A stretch of 64,000 nucleotides of DNA, taken from NCBI GenBank assembly GCA_016125375.1, contig WGLU01000001.1:453984-517983 (forward strand), written 5' to 3'. The position numbers were made by a program, and so were the translations under genes. Shown piece by piece: positions 44,255-53,118 of the stretch. This stretch comes from Pseudomonadota bacterium. Its GTDB lineage: Bacteria > Pseudomonadota > Alphaproteobacteria > UBA1280 > RI-95. Each line of letters opens with the position of its first letter. The stretch's first letter is position 1. Below the pieces are notes generated by a model that saw nothing but the letters and a program-made list of their open reading frames with translations, was not told the DNA's origin and made no database searches.

Positions 44255-47200
44255 ATGTTCCGCACGTTTTTGACTGCTCTTGCGCTGACGCTCTGCACCT
44301 TAAGCGCACACGCCAAAGACCGCCCGTATGTTCCGGAAGTTCTCAAACCCTGGGTCGAGTGGGTCCTGCATGACAGTCCTGAAATCACCTGCGCCGATAC
44401 CTTTAACAACTCCGGCAACCGGACCTGCGTGCTGGGCGGTACATTGAAGATGGACATCCGCACCGACGGCGCAACCTTCAGCCTGCCCGTTACCCTGATG
44501 GCGGAAAGCTGGGTCGACCTGCCCGGCGATAGCCGTACATGGCCAACAACCGTCAGCGTTGACGGCAAGCCTGCCGCTTTTAGCGAGCGTGGCGGCCGCC
44601 CTGCGTTGTACCTCAAAGCCGGGACCTATGCGGTAAGCGGCACCTTTACATGGGCCGTCACCCCCGCGCAGATGCGCCTGCCTAACGCGCAGGGCCTGCT
44701 GGACGTAACCGTAGGAGGTAAAAAAGTAACGCTGCCCCAGGTCCGTGGCGACACCCTGTGGCTGGTCGCCGACGACGGTCAACGCCTCAATACCCCCCGC
44801 CATAACCAGCATGTTCAGCCCGACCATATGGATGTGCGTGTATTCCGCCGTATCGAAGATACTCTACCTGCCAAAGTCATCACGCTGGTACGGCTGACCG
44901 TATCGGGCAAGGAACGGGAGGAAACCCTCCCCCCGCTGCTGCTGGCCGGCACCACACCGAACAGCTACACCGGCAGCCTGCCCGCACGGTTGGAGGCCGA
45001 TGGCAGCCTTAAGCTGCAAGTTCGCCCGGGTGTTCACGAATTGACTTTCCTCTCCCGCGCTCAGGGCGCGATGGACAGCCTCACCGCCCCGGCCATGCCC
45101 TGGGGGAGCGAGGTGTGGGTCTACAAACCCTATCCCGACCTGCGCCTGACCGAGATTTCCGGTGGCCAGCAGATTGACCCCAACCAGACGGACCTGCCTT
45201 ACGAGTGGCGCGACCTTGCTGCCTACCAGATGCATGACGGCGATACCTTGGCCATCAAGACCCAGCGCCGCGGTGCCGAAAAGCCCCCGGCAAACAGCCT
45301 GACGCTCTACCGCACCCTGTGGCTGGACTTTAACGGTGACGGCCTGTCGGCCATGGATAGCATCAACGGCTCCATGTGGTCGGACTGGCGTCTGTCGCTG
45401 GCCGATGGCACCCTGACCCGTGCAACCGTCAACGGTGCGCTCAGCCCCATTACCACCGACGGCAAGAGCAGCGGTATTGAACTGCGCCAATCCGGCGTGA
45501 GTGTTGCTGCCGAGAGCCGCCTGAACGTGGCCGGTCGCATGCTGCTGCCGACCACCCTTCCCATCAACGGCTGGAATGTACCGATGGACAACGCCAATGC
45601 CACCCTCAACCTGCCTGTGGGCTGGGATGTGCTGGGCATCAGCGGTGTTGATAAAGCTTACGGCACATGGGTGAGCCAGTGGAACCTGTTCGATGTGTTC
45701 TACGTGCTGATTCTGGCCCTGATGGTTGGCAAACTGTGGCGCCCGCAATGGGGTGCATTGACGCTCGGCGTGCTGTTGCTGACGTTCCAGGAACTCGAAG
45801 AGGTGAAGGTGATGCTGTTCGCCGCACTGGTGTGCATCGCCCTCGTCCGCTACCTGCCTGCGGGCAAGCTGCGCCGGTTTGCACACTATGGTCGTTATAT
45901 CCTTGTCGCCATGATTGCTGTGTATAGCTGGCCGCTGCTGGTCGCCCACCTGCAATACGCCCTGCACCCGCAGTTGGATATCCCCTCTTACAGCCATTAC
46001 GGCAAACGTCAGGCCATTGCCAGTTCCTTTATGGATAACGTGGTCGGCGGTGCCGGTGGCAATGTTGCCTACATGGCCCAAAAAGTCGCCCCCGGTTCGG
46101 CACTGGCCCCCATGGCCATGCCAGAACGGCGCGGCGCAAAAATGAAACGGATGCGTCAGGAAAATGAAATGATGATGGCAAAAGGTATGCGTGCCGACAG
46201 TTTTATGGCCATGGACGGTGCCGCAGCGCCCGAGATGGCCATGCAGGGAGAAAGTGACATGGCGGAAGGTATTGTCAGCGCAACGTCACAACCCCCTGCC
46301 ATGAACGAGATTGACCCCGATGCCAAACTCCAGACCGGCTACGGTATGCCCGACTGGTCGTGGCGTCAGGTCACACTGGGCTGGGATGGCCCAATGGCCG
46401 CTGGTACAACGGCTAAAGTCTGGCTCATCAGCCCGCTGCTGAACCGTCTGCTGGATGTACTGGCCGCCGTGTCGTTTGCTTTGCTGCTGGCACGACTGGC
46501 CCTGAACGGTGATATGCGCCTGCCCACCCTGCCTAAAGGCGGTAAAGCCGCAAAAGCTGCACTGGCAGCCTTGTTGCTGATGCCTGTAGCAAACGCACAC
46601 GCCAGCGATCTGCCGAGTGCCGACCTGCTGGCCGAGTTGCAACAACGCCTGCTCGAAGCCCCCAAATGCGCTCCCTCCTGCGCAGCGGTTCAAGGCGCCG
46701 AGTTGACACTGGACGGCGAGCGCATCAGCCTGACCCTGCAAGTGGATGCCCTTGATGACGTGATGGTGCCTCTGCCCGGCCTGCCGGACAACTGGCGCCC
46801 TGCCTCCGTCACCATAGACGGCAAGCCTGCCGCTGGCGTTGTGACGCTCGATGGTTATCAGCTTTACACGCTGGTCCGCAGCGGCAGCCGTAGCGTTACC
46901 CTGACAGGCCGCATGCCGAACGTCAGCAACACTAACCTGAACTTCAGCCTGCTGCCGAAGGATATTACCCTGCACACCAAAGGCTGGCAGGTCAGCGGTC
47001 TGGACCCCGAGGGCCGGCCAGTTGGTTCCCTGAACCTGACCCGAACGGACAATATCGTCCAGAAAAAGGACGAGCCGGAAAAACCGAAAACCTTTGCACC
47101 GCTGCAATTCCCGGGTTTTGTAACCGTGGAGCGTCGCTTGTCGTTGGATATTCGCTGGAAGATGCGCACAATTGTGACGCTGCAATCCGGCGAGCCGACG

Positions 47201-48457
47201 ACCATCCGCTACCCGCTGCTGGCGGGCGAACGGATGCTGGGCACTCTGCCTGTGGATGATGGCAAAGCTGTCATCACCCTGACCCGTCCGGGCCAGCGCA
47301 TCAGCTTTGATACCGAACTGGACATTGCCGACGGTCTGACCCTTACAGCACCCGAAGGCGTGAACTGGAACGAAATCTGGAGCGTTTCCATTCACCCCAA
47401 ATGGCGCCTGTCCTATGAAGGTGTGACCCCCATTTACCACGTCACCAACAACCAGTGGCAGCCCCAGTGGCGCCCCTATGCGGGTGAGTCGGTCCAGCTC
47501 CGTATCGCGCGGCCGCTCGGTGCCGATGGTCAGGACCTGACCGTGCACAGCGCTACGCTGTCGGTCAATCCGGGTAAACGGGCGACAACGGCCGAGCTGC
47601 GTGTCGACATCGAGACCAGCAAGCCCCGTAACCACACTATTACCCTGCCGGAAGGCGCCAAACTCAGCACCCTGAGTCTGGACAGTCAGGTCATGCAGAC
47701 CGAAGCCGACAAGGGCAAAGTCACCGTGGCCCTGCCAACCGGACGGCACAATCTGTTCCTGAGCTGGCGTGAAGATGGCGACGTGCCTGCCGCTCTGGTG
47801 GCTCCTAAAATCGACCTCGGCGCGCCGATGGTTGCCAACAGCAGGATTACCCTGCGCGTGCCCGAAGAACGCTGGACGCTCTGGACCTGCGGCCCCCGCA
47901 TGGGACCTGCGGTTCTGCTGTGGGGCATTCTGGCCGCCATGGCAGTGCTTGGGTTTGTGCTGAGCAAGCTTTCCACTGCGCCTGTGCGCGGGTGGGAATG
48001 GTTCCTGCTGAGCCTCGGCCTTACCCAGCTCAGCCCGTTCTTTATCCTCATCCCCGTGGTGTGGGTTCTGGCCATGCACTGGCGCGAACAGCATCCGCTG
48101 GAGGCAACAACAGCCCGGCAGGTATTTTTCTTCAACGCTTATCAGGTCGTGCTGGTCCTGCTGACAATCTCCGCCATCAGTACCTTGTTTGACGCTGTCA
48201 AACATGGCCTGTTGGGACGCCCTGCCAGCTATGTGGCAGGTAACGGCTCGGGTATGTTCAGCCTGAGCTGGTATCAGGACTTTGGCACAGCCTTGCCCGA
48301 CGTATGGGCCCTTACCCTGCCTGTCATGGCGTATCGCGTGTTGATGATGGTCTGGGCGTTGTGGGTTGCACTGCTGCTGCTGCGCCTGATGCGCTGGTCG
48401 TGGCAGTCCTTCAGCACAGGCGGCTATTGGAAAAAGGCCAAACAGACACAAAAATAA
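44255..48457 (+). CDS. Giant internally duplicated membrane protein, function unknown
   Basis: 1400 residues from the ATG at 44255. Signal peptide (MFRTFLTALALTLCTLSAHA), a periplasmic beta-rich region (~21-470), a membrane block (~475-570), a Met-rich loop (~618-673), a segment near 727-750, then a second signal-like stretch (AALAALLLMPVANAHA near 770-785), a second periplasmic region (~786-1215) and four terminal membrane segments. A domain with paired Cys and a V[ST][VI]DGKPAA motif occurs in both halves (~41-165 and ~795-920), including an identical 18-base DNA run. It looks like a fusion of two related halves. No known family recognised. A TPR gene follows 31 bases downstream. Confidence 0.85.
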   Translation: MFRTFLTALALTLCTLSAHAKDRPYVPEVLKPWVEWVLHDSPEITCADTFNNSGNRTCVLGGTLKMDIRTDGATFSLPVTLMAESWVDLPGDSRTWPTTVSVDGKPAAFSERGGRPALYLKAGTYAVSGTFTWAVTPAQMRLPNAQGLLDVTVGGKKVTLPQVRGDTLWLVADDGQRLNTPRHNQHVQPDHMDVRVFRRIEDTLPAKVITLVRLTVSGKEREETLPPLLLAGTTPNSYTGSLPARLEADGSLKLQVRPGVHELTFLSRAQGAMDSLTAPAMPWGSEVWVYKPYPDLRLTEISGGQQIDPNQTDLPYEWRDLAAYQMHDGDTLAIKTQRRGAEKPPANSLTLYRTLWLDFNGDGLSAMDSINGSMWSDWRLSLADGTLTRATVNGALSPITTDGKSSGIELRQSGVSVAAESRLNVAGRMLLPTTLPINGWNVPMDNANATLNLPVGWDVLGISGVDKAYGTWVSQWNLFDVFYVLILALMVGKLWRPQWGALTLGVLLLTFQELEEVKVMLFAALVCIALVRYLPAGKLRRFAHYGRYILVAMIAVYSWPLLVAHLQYALHPQLDIPSYSHYGKRQAIASSFMDNVVGGAGGNVAYMAQKVAPGSALAPMAMPERRGAKMKRMRQENEMMMAKGMRADSFMAMDGAAAPEMAMQGESDMAEGIVSATSQPPAMNEIDPDAKLQTGYGMPDWSWRQVTLGWDGPMAAGTTAKVWLISPLLNRLLDVLAAVSFALLLARLALNGDMRLPTLPKGGKAAKAALAALLLMPVANAHASDLPSADLLAELQQRLLEAPKCAPSCAAVQGAELTLDGERISLTLQVDALDDVMVPLPGLPDNWRPASVTIDGKPAAGVVTLDGYQLYTLVRSGSRSVTLTGRMPNVSNTNLNFSLLPKDITLHTKGWQVSGLDPEGRPVGSLNLTRTDNIVQKKDEPEKPKTFAPLQFPGFVTVERRLSLDIRWKMRTIVTLQSGEPTTIRYPLLAGERMLGTLPVDDGKAVITLTRPGQRISFDTELDIADGLTLTAPEGVNWNEIWSVSIHPKWRLSYEGVTPIYHVTNNQWQPQWRPYAGESVQLRIARPLGADGQDLTVHSATLSVNPGKRATTAELRVDIETSKPRNHTITLPEGAKLSTLSLDSQVMQTEADKGKVTVALPTGRHNLFLSWREDGDVPAALVAPKIDLGAPMVANSRITLRVPEERWTLWTCGPRMGPAVLLWGILAAMAVLGFVLSKLSTAPVRGWEWFLLSLGLTQLSPFFILIPVVWVLAMHWREQHPLEATTARQVFFFNAYQVVLVLLTISAISTLFDAVKHGLLGRPASYVAGNGSGMFSLSWYQDFGTALPDVWALTLPVMAYRVLMMVWALWVALLLLRLMRWSWQSFSTGGYWKKAKQTQK

Positions 48458-48488
48458 GTAAGTAACCAGAAACAGGAGATAACACGCT

Positions 48489-48971
48489 ATGAACCGTCTG
48501 TTTACGCGCAGCCTGATAGTACTGGCCCTTGCCTTGGTGCCTACCATCGGTCATGCCGAGTTCAGTAAGGAGGATTCCTACGCGGGTTCAGAAGATGGTG
48601 TAGAAGCCGCTTTCAATGACGCGGCCAAGCTGATTGAAGAACACAGTTATCGCGATGCCATCGCCAAGCTGGAAAGCCTGCTGGAGACCCGTCCGGACTA
48701 TGCTGATGCCCTGAACCTGATGGGGTTCAGCTACCGCAAGCTGGGCGATTACGACAATGCCTTCAAATACTATAAGCTCGCGTTGGAGAACAACCCGCTA
48801 CACCGCGGCGCTAACGAGTATATGGGTGAGGCTTATCTTGAGAAGGGTGATCTGGCCAGCGCAGAAAAGAATATGGAGACCCTTAAACGGGCCTGCCCAC
48901 TAGGTTGTCCGGAAATTGACAAGCTGCAAAAAGCAATGGATGACTTTACAGCTAAAGGCAGACAGGGTTAA
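48489..48971 (+). CDS. Secreted TPR-repeat protein
   Basis: 160 residues. Signal peptide MNRLFTRSLIVLALALVPTIGHAEF, then three tetratricopeptide units: AAKLIEEHSYRDAIAKLESLLETRPDYADA, LNLMGFSYRKLGDYDNAFKYYKLALENNP and GANEYMGEAYLEKGDLASAEKNME, ending with a Cys pair (RACPLGCPEI). Probably a small periplasmic scaffold. AGGAG lies 9 bases before the ATG. It follows the giant membrane protein closely on the same strand and may bind its periplasmic part; that is inference from linkage. Confidence 0.9.
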   Translation: MNRLFTRSLIVLALALVPTIGHAEFSKEDSYAGSEDGVEAAFNDAAKLIEEHSYRDAIAKLESLLETRPDYADALNLMGFSYRKLGDYDNAFKYYKLALENNPLHRGANEYMGEAYLEKGDLASAEKNMETLKRACPLGCPEIDKLQKAMDDFTAKGRQG

Positions 48972-48987
48972 CCGCCTGTTGCCAAAG

Positions 48988-49014
48988 AAAAGCCCCGCTT
49001 AGCGGGGCTTTTTA
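48988..49014 (+). terminator. Intrinsic terminator overlapping the stop of the HD-GYP-like gene
   Basis: AAAAGCCCCGC pairs with GCGGGGCTTTT, with a 3-base TTA loop that is the stop codon of the opposing gene (48999-49001). Flanking A and T tracts let it end transcription from both sides. It lies 17 bases past the TPR gene stop. Confidence 0.85.
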
Positions 49015-51101
49015 GTGGCCTTTGTCGCCTTGGGTTTTTCTTCAGTCTTTTTGATAAACAGGCTGCGCACCGGATTGGGATTATCTTCTGCCATCAGGTA
49101 TGCAACTGCGCGCACGATACGCGGGTCGAACTTTTTGGATTCCTCCTGGAATACTGCCAGAGCCTCATCCACCGTTTTGGCATTCCGGTATGCGCGCGGC
49201 GCAACAAGCGCGCAGAACACATCGCAAATCCCAAGTACGCGCGCGAGTGTATGGATGTTGTTTCCTTTGAGACCATTCGGATAGCCGGACCCATCCAGAC
49301 GTTCATACATCTGATAGATAATCTCTTTAACAGGCAGATCAAACTCGGTCGCGCCCAGCACGTTCATAGCGTGCTGGATATGACTTTGCATGACATCCAT
49401 TTCTTTTTTGGTCAGCTTGCCCGGCTTGGTCAGGATTTCCATCGGTACAAAAACTTTACCTACCCCTGCCAGACGCGAGGCGGATTCAAGCGTCAGGCGC
49501 TCGTCATCGCTCATCTCCAGCACGTCGGCAATCGCAACGGACAGGGTCTCCACCTTGTTGTAGTGGCCTGCCAGATGCGGGTCGCGGATTTCTACCGTGC
49601 GCACCAGAGCATTCATGGTCTGCTGCATGGCACGTTCAACTTTACCACGGGCATCGGTCAGTTCAGTCACATCTGCCAGTACGCTGACCACACCCTCTGC
49701 ATGACCATCAGGTCCTTGCAGGGCCATCTTGTTCCCTTCAAGGATGCGCAGACCGTCTTTGGTCTTTACCGACATCGCATCCAGACGGAAGTACCCGTTT
49801 GCCATAGCATCACCGTCCCCGCGGGACATACGTGGCGCGGCGTCACCCAGTACATCTGTATCACGCTGGCCAATAACCTCACGGAATGACTTGCCCCAGA
49901 AACGCAGGAATGATTCGTTCACATAGACAAAAATGCCGTCCGGCGTCTTGACCGAAATAAGCTCGCGCATGGCACCATTAACGCTATTGAGCAATTGCCG
50001 CTGGGCATTGATGCGCATGGCAAGACGGTGATACTGATTGGCCAGACTGCGCTGTTTCGACTCAAAGTGATAGTTCACAAAAGCGAGGAAGAAACCAGCA
50101 ACAACCGCCGTAACCAGCAGTGCGACGCCCATGACAGAGCGCTTATAGAAGCTCATATCCAGCAACGCACGCGCCGATGGCACTTCCTGAATAACAGTCA
50201 ACCACGGCAGAGAAGCCGGGGATACGGCATAGGAGAATACCTGACCGCCACCCCCTACACTGTCCCGCTCGTCAAAACCGCTACCAATATCGTTCATTTC
50301 CCGTTTGGCAAGCGTCAGCCCATCGCGCTGGCGCAACACCATGGCGTAGCCAGTCGGTGTTTTCTGGACGAGGCGGGTTACCTCCATCTCTTCCACATAA
50401 GGGCCAACTTTGAACAGCTCATCAAAGGATTTGCTTTCCACCGTCATCAACAACGCACCAACAACCTTGCCTGACCCGGCAGTGCCTTCATCCATGCGCG
50501 TAATGGGCAGAAACACATCTGCCACCATTGTTTCCTGCTTACGCTCGTTAGTTGCCATACGCAGTGGCATGAAAACAGGGCTACCTGTACGAAATACGTC
50601 CTCAACGACCACACGCTTGCGGTCATCCAGCTCAACAGGACGGCTGCCACTGCTCAGGTAGGCACGCCCTTCCCGGTTAATCAGTGCCAGTGCACTCATG
50701 TTGTTCTGACGGGAGAAGTCGTCCATCATGACGCGCATATAGGGAATCTGGTCAAAAAGCTGGGGCGGCAGGCTACGCAATTCGGACGCATTGTCCACCT
50801 CCGTCGCAAACAGGCGTAGCAATTCGGCACCCGCCAGGCCACTGCCTGTACGTAGAATACCGTCAGCCCATGTTTGAATCACATCCGCCTTGCCTTTGGC
50901 CTGAATCTCCAGACGCTGGGCGATATCACGCAGGGTTTGTTCCTCTTTCTTGCTAATCAGGCTCTGGGAAATGGATAAGGATACCAGCCCCACAATGACT
51001 GACACCACCAGGCCGAGGGCAATAAACGTGCGCACCGGCAAGGGGCGCCGTTCCAGATCGACGGGAATCTCTTCAACAAAGGCTTGCTCGAGCGGTAGCA
51101 T
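48999..51101 (-). CDS. Membrane receptor with dCache-like sensor, PAS and degenerate HD-GYP domain
   Basis: 700 residues. TM1 near 24-46, a periplasmic dCache-like sensor (~50-315), TM2 near 320-345, a PAS domain (~355-480) and an HD-GYP-type domain (~490-680). The metal-binding signature is lost: where HD of LHDIGK is expected the sequence has Ala545-Gly546 (RLAGVGK), the HH before ER-DGSGYP is Met598-Tyr599, and the ADxxDA motif reads CDVFCA. DGSGYP-GL itself is kept. So the domain probably cannot cleave c-di-GMP but may still bind it or a partner. It follows a LapG-like gene by 20 bases on the same strand. Confidence 0.9.
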   Translation of the reverse strand: MLPLEQAFVEEIPVDLERRPLPVRTFIALGLVVSVIVGLVSLSISQSLISKKEEQTLRDIAQRLEIQAKGKADVIQTWADGILRTGSGLAGAELLRLFATEVDNASELRSLPPQLFDQIPYMRVMMDDFSRQNNMSALALINREGRAYLSSGSRPVELDDRKRVVVEDVFRTGSPVFMPLRMATNERKQETMVADVFLPITRMDEGTAGSGKVVGALLMTVESKSFDELFKVGPYVEEMEVTRLVQKTPTGYAMVLRQRDGLTLAKREMNDIGSGFDERDSVGGGGQVFSYAVSPASLPWLTVIQEVPSARALLDMSFYKRSVMGVALLVTAVVAGFFLAFVNYHFESKQRSLANQYHRLAMRINAQRQLLNSVNGAMRELISVKTPDGIFVYVNESFLRFWGKSFREVIGQRDTDVLGDAAPRMSRGDGDAMANGYFRLDAMSVKTKDGLRILEGNKMALQGPDGHAEGVVSVLADVTELTDARGKVERAMQQTMNALVRTVEIRDPHLAGHYNKVETLSVAIADVLEMSDDERLTLESASRLAGVGKVFVPMEILTKPGKLTKKEMDVMQSHIQHAMNVLGATEFDLPVKEIIYQMYERLDGSGYPNGLKGNNIHTLARVLGICDVFCALVAPRAYRNAKTVDEALAVFQEESKKFDPRIVRAVAYLMAEDNPNPVRSLFIKKTEEKPKATKATKKPR

Positions 51102-51121
51102 CTGTTTTTCCTTATTTTCGC

Positions 51122-51823
51122 CTATTGGTTAACCTTACTGGTCGGAACAAAACTGGGGCGTTTGGTGCGCAGAATATGCACCCAACGGTCCTTCTCGTTT
51201 ACAGAATAAAGGGGGGCGTACTGGAGCACACTAGCCTGGGGCAGTACGGCATCAATAATGTTGTCCATAATGTACACATCGCCATTCTCGTACACGGCGA
51301 GAACGGTATGTGTGGTATTGCGCAACACGTCACGTGCCACGACCAAACGCATCCGTTCAACCGGAATACCCGACAAGGACAGCGACAGGTATTTCATAAT
51401 CGCAAAGTCCTCGTCATCACCCGATTTTTTCAGGAACATGGACGGCGCTGCCCAGTAATCCTCTGCGCCCCAGGTCTCAAGGTCCGTCCGGTAGGGCCAG
51501 CTGTTCACATAGCGGTTCAGGCGGCGGAGCTTGTCGGCAAGGTTCTGTCCTTCTATAGACTTCATCACCTCGCGCCACGCTGCGTAGGACTTATCGGGAC
51601 AGGCGGCAATACTGGTCAGGCACGCGCTGAAAAGCTTCCGTTCATCGGGTAATCTGGCTACAACGGCCTGCCATTTTGGCAGGCCGCTCAGGTCAGAGGA
51701 TTTAATCTCTACAGTACGGAGCAGCCCCTCCTCCACCGCAGCAACAGCGGATGCCGGTTGCCACAAGACGCAGCCGGCCATAAGACCGCATACGATACCG
51801 CGCAGAATGTGGAGGGTTGTCAT
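51122..51823 (-). CDS. LapG/BTLCP-like periplasmic protein lacking the catalytic cysteine
   Basis: 233 residues from the ATG at 51823, with a signal peptide (to about residue 29, ASAVAAVEE). It aligns with the bacterial transglutaminase-like cysteine protease family (DUF920, LapG): LNRYVNSWPYRTDLETWGAEDYWAAPSMFLKKSG-D. The family motif GDCEDYA reads GDDEDFA here (Asp137 in place of Cys). The other triad members are kept: His172 in THTVLAVY and Asp187 in IMDN. It is therefore probably not a protease, though a non-Cys activity cannot be excluded. LapG is normally controlled by the c-di-GMP receptor LapD; here the next gene is a degenerate HD-GYP receptor. Confidence 0.87.
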   Translation of the reverse strand: MTTLHILRGIVCGLMAGCVLWQPASAVAAVEEGLLRTVEIKSSDLSGLPKWQAVVARLPDERKLFSACLTSIAACPDKSYAAWREVMKSIEGQNLADKLRRLNRYVNSWPYRTDLETWGAEDYWAAPSMFLKKSGDDEDFAIMKYLSLSLSGIPVERMRLVVARDVLRNTTHTVLAVYENGDVYIMDNIIDAVLPQASVLQYAPLYSVNEKDRWVHILRTKRPSFVPTSKVNQ

Positions 51824-52011
51824 TGCGTTCTTTTTTCCAAACAAGTTTATACCGCAAAAAACCACGTACCCCTTGAGTGTACCACAGCTTAGGCACGCCA
51901 CCTAAAACCAACTGTATGCAAAGATGTTTTTGCACCTGCGCATCAGGCGCTTTTCATAACGCGCGCAACAGGGTATGGTGCCCGCACCATGCATGAAAGG
52001 ATGATACAGAG

Positions 52012-53112
52012 ATGAGAAAACCCGTCTATTACGGAGAGTACCTGCAACTGGACAAGCTGCTCGACTGCCAGCAGCGCGAAAGCTTCAGTGCAGGCAAGCC
52101 CGCCCATGACGAAATGCTTTTCATCATCGTGCATCAGGCCTACGAGCTGTGGTTCAAGCAGATTCTGTTCGAGCTGGATGCAGTCATGGACATCTTTCGC
52201 AAATCCCACGTCAGCGAAAGCGCCGTCGCACAGGCCGTCGCCCACCTGACGCGCGTGGAAGAAATCCAGAAGCTCCTCATCCACCAAATTGACGTGCTGG
52301 AAACCATGACCCCGCTCGATTTTCTCGACTTCCGGGATTTTCTGGTACCGGCTTCCGGCTTCCAGAGCTGGCAGTTCCGTCTGATTGAAACCACTCTAGG
52401 CCTCAAACAGGAAAAACGCGTCACTTTTGGGAATATGAGCTATCTGGAGCGCCTGCAAGGTGCCGACCGCGAGCGCCTTGAGCTGGCGGAAACGCGCCCA
52501 AGCCTGTTCGACCTGCTGGAGAAATGGCTGGAGCGCACACCGTTCCTGTCATTCAAGAGCTTCGAGTTCTGGGACAGCTACCGTCAGGCCGTCACCAATA
52601 TGCTTGACGGTGACCGCGACCTCATTGCCAGCAACCCGACCCTGAGTAGCGAAGAACGTCAAAAACAGATTGATATGCTGGAACGCACACGTGCCGAGTT
52701 TGCCGTGCTGTTCGACCCCGCTGCCCATGCCAAACTCCAGTCCGAAGGTGCATGGCGCTTATCGCACAAAGCCCTGCAAGCCGCCCTGCTCATTCAGCTT
52801 TACCGCGACCAGCCCATTCTGCATATGCCCTACAAACTGCTGAGCCTGCTGATGGATATTGATGAGAACTTTACCACCTGGCGCTACCGCCATTCCTTGA
52901 TGGTTTTGCGCATGATTGGCAGCAAAATCGGCACCGGCGGTTCGTCAGGCCACGACTATCTGCGCCAGACAGCCCGTACACACAAGGTTTTTGGCGATTT
53001 GTTCGCCATGTCGACCTTCTTTATCCCGCGTTCAGATTTGCCATCCCTGCCCGCGGACATTGAGGAAAGCCTCAACTTCCACTACACGGCTACACACAAG
53101 AAAGCTGTTTAG
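52012..53112 (+). CDS. kynA: Tryptophan 2,3-dioxygenase
   Basis: 366 residues. Haem enzyme opening the indole ring of tryptophan to N-formylkynurenine. Seen: YYGEYLQLDKLLDCQ, HDEMLFIIVHQAYELWFKQILFE, DFRDFLVPASGFQSWQFRLIE, the haem-ligand region FTTWRYRHSLMVLRMIG with its His, and GTGGSSGHDYLR (substrate loop). It is of the longer, eukaryote-like type compared with short bacterial TDOs of about 280 residues. No kynureninase or kynurenine formamidase gene is adjacent. AGAGATG-like context at the start; convergent with ftsB, 6 bases apart. Confidence 0.96.
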   Translation: MRKPVYYGEYLQLDKLLDCQQRESFSAGKPAHDEMLFIIVHQAYELWFKQILFELDAVMDIFRKSHVSESAVAQAVAHLTRVEEIQKLLIHQIDVLETMTPLDFLDFRDFLVPASGFQSWQFRLIETTLGLKQEKRVTFGNMSYLERLQGADRERLELAETRPSLFDLLEKWLERTPFLSFKSFEFWDSYRQAVTNMLDGDRDLIASNPTLSSEERQKQIDMLERTRAEFAVLFDPAAHAKLQSEGAWRLSHKALQAALLIQLYRDQPILHMPYKLLSLLMDIDENFTTWRYRHSLMVLRMIGSKIGTGGSSGHDYLRQTARTHKVFGDLFAMSTFFIPRSDLPSLPADIEESLNFHYTATHKKAV

Positions 53113-53118
53113 GCGGGA

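Noticed and set aside
46286..48547. 753-residue open frame on the minus strand opposite the giant membrane protein
   Set aside because: Composition is Gln/His/Gly-rich as expected from the antisense of a GC-rich gene. It has no signal peptide, motif or ribosome site, and the plus-strand gene has clear membrane segments and an internal repeat.
49015..49284. Short plus-strand frames opposite the HD-GYP-like gene
   Set aside because: They are shadows. The minus-strand protein has continuous sensor, PAS and HD-GYP-like domains.
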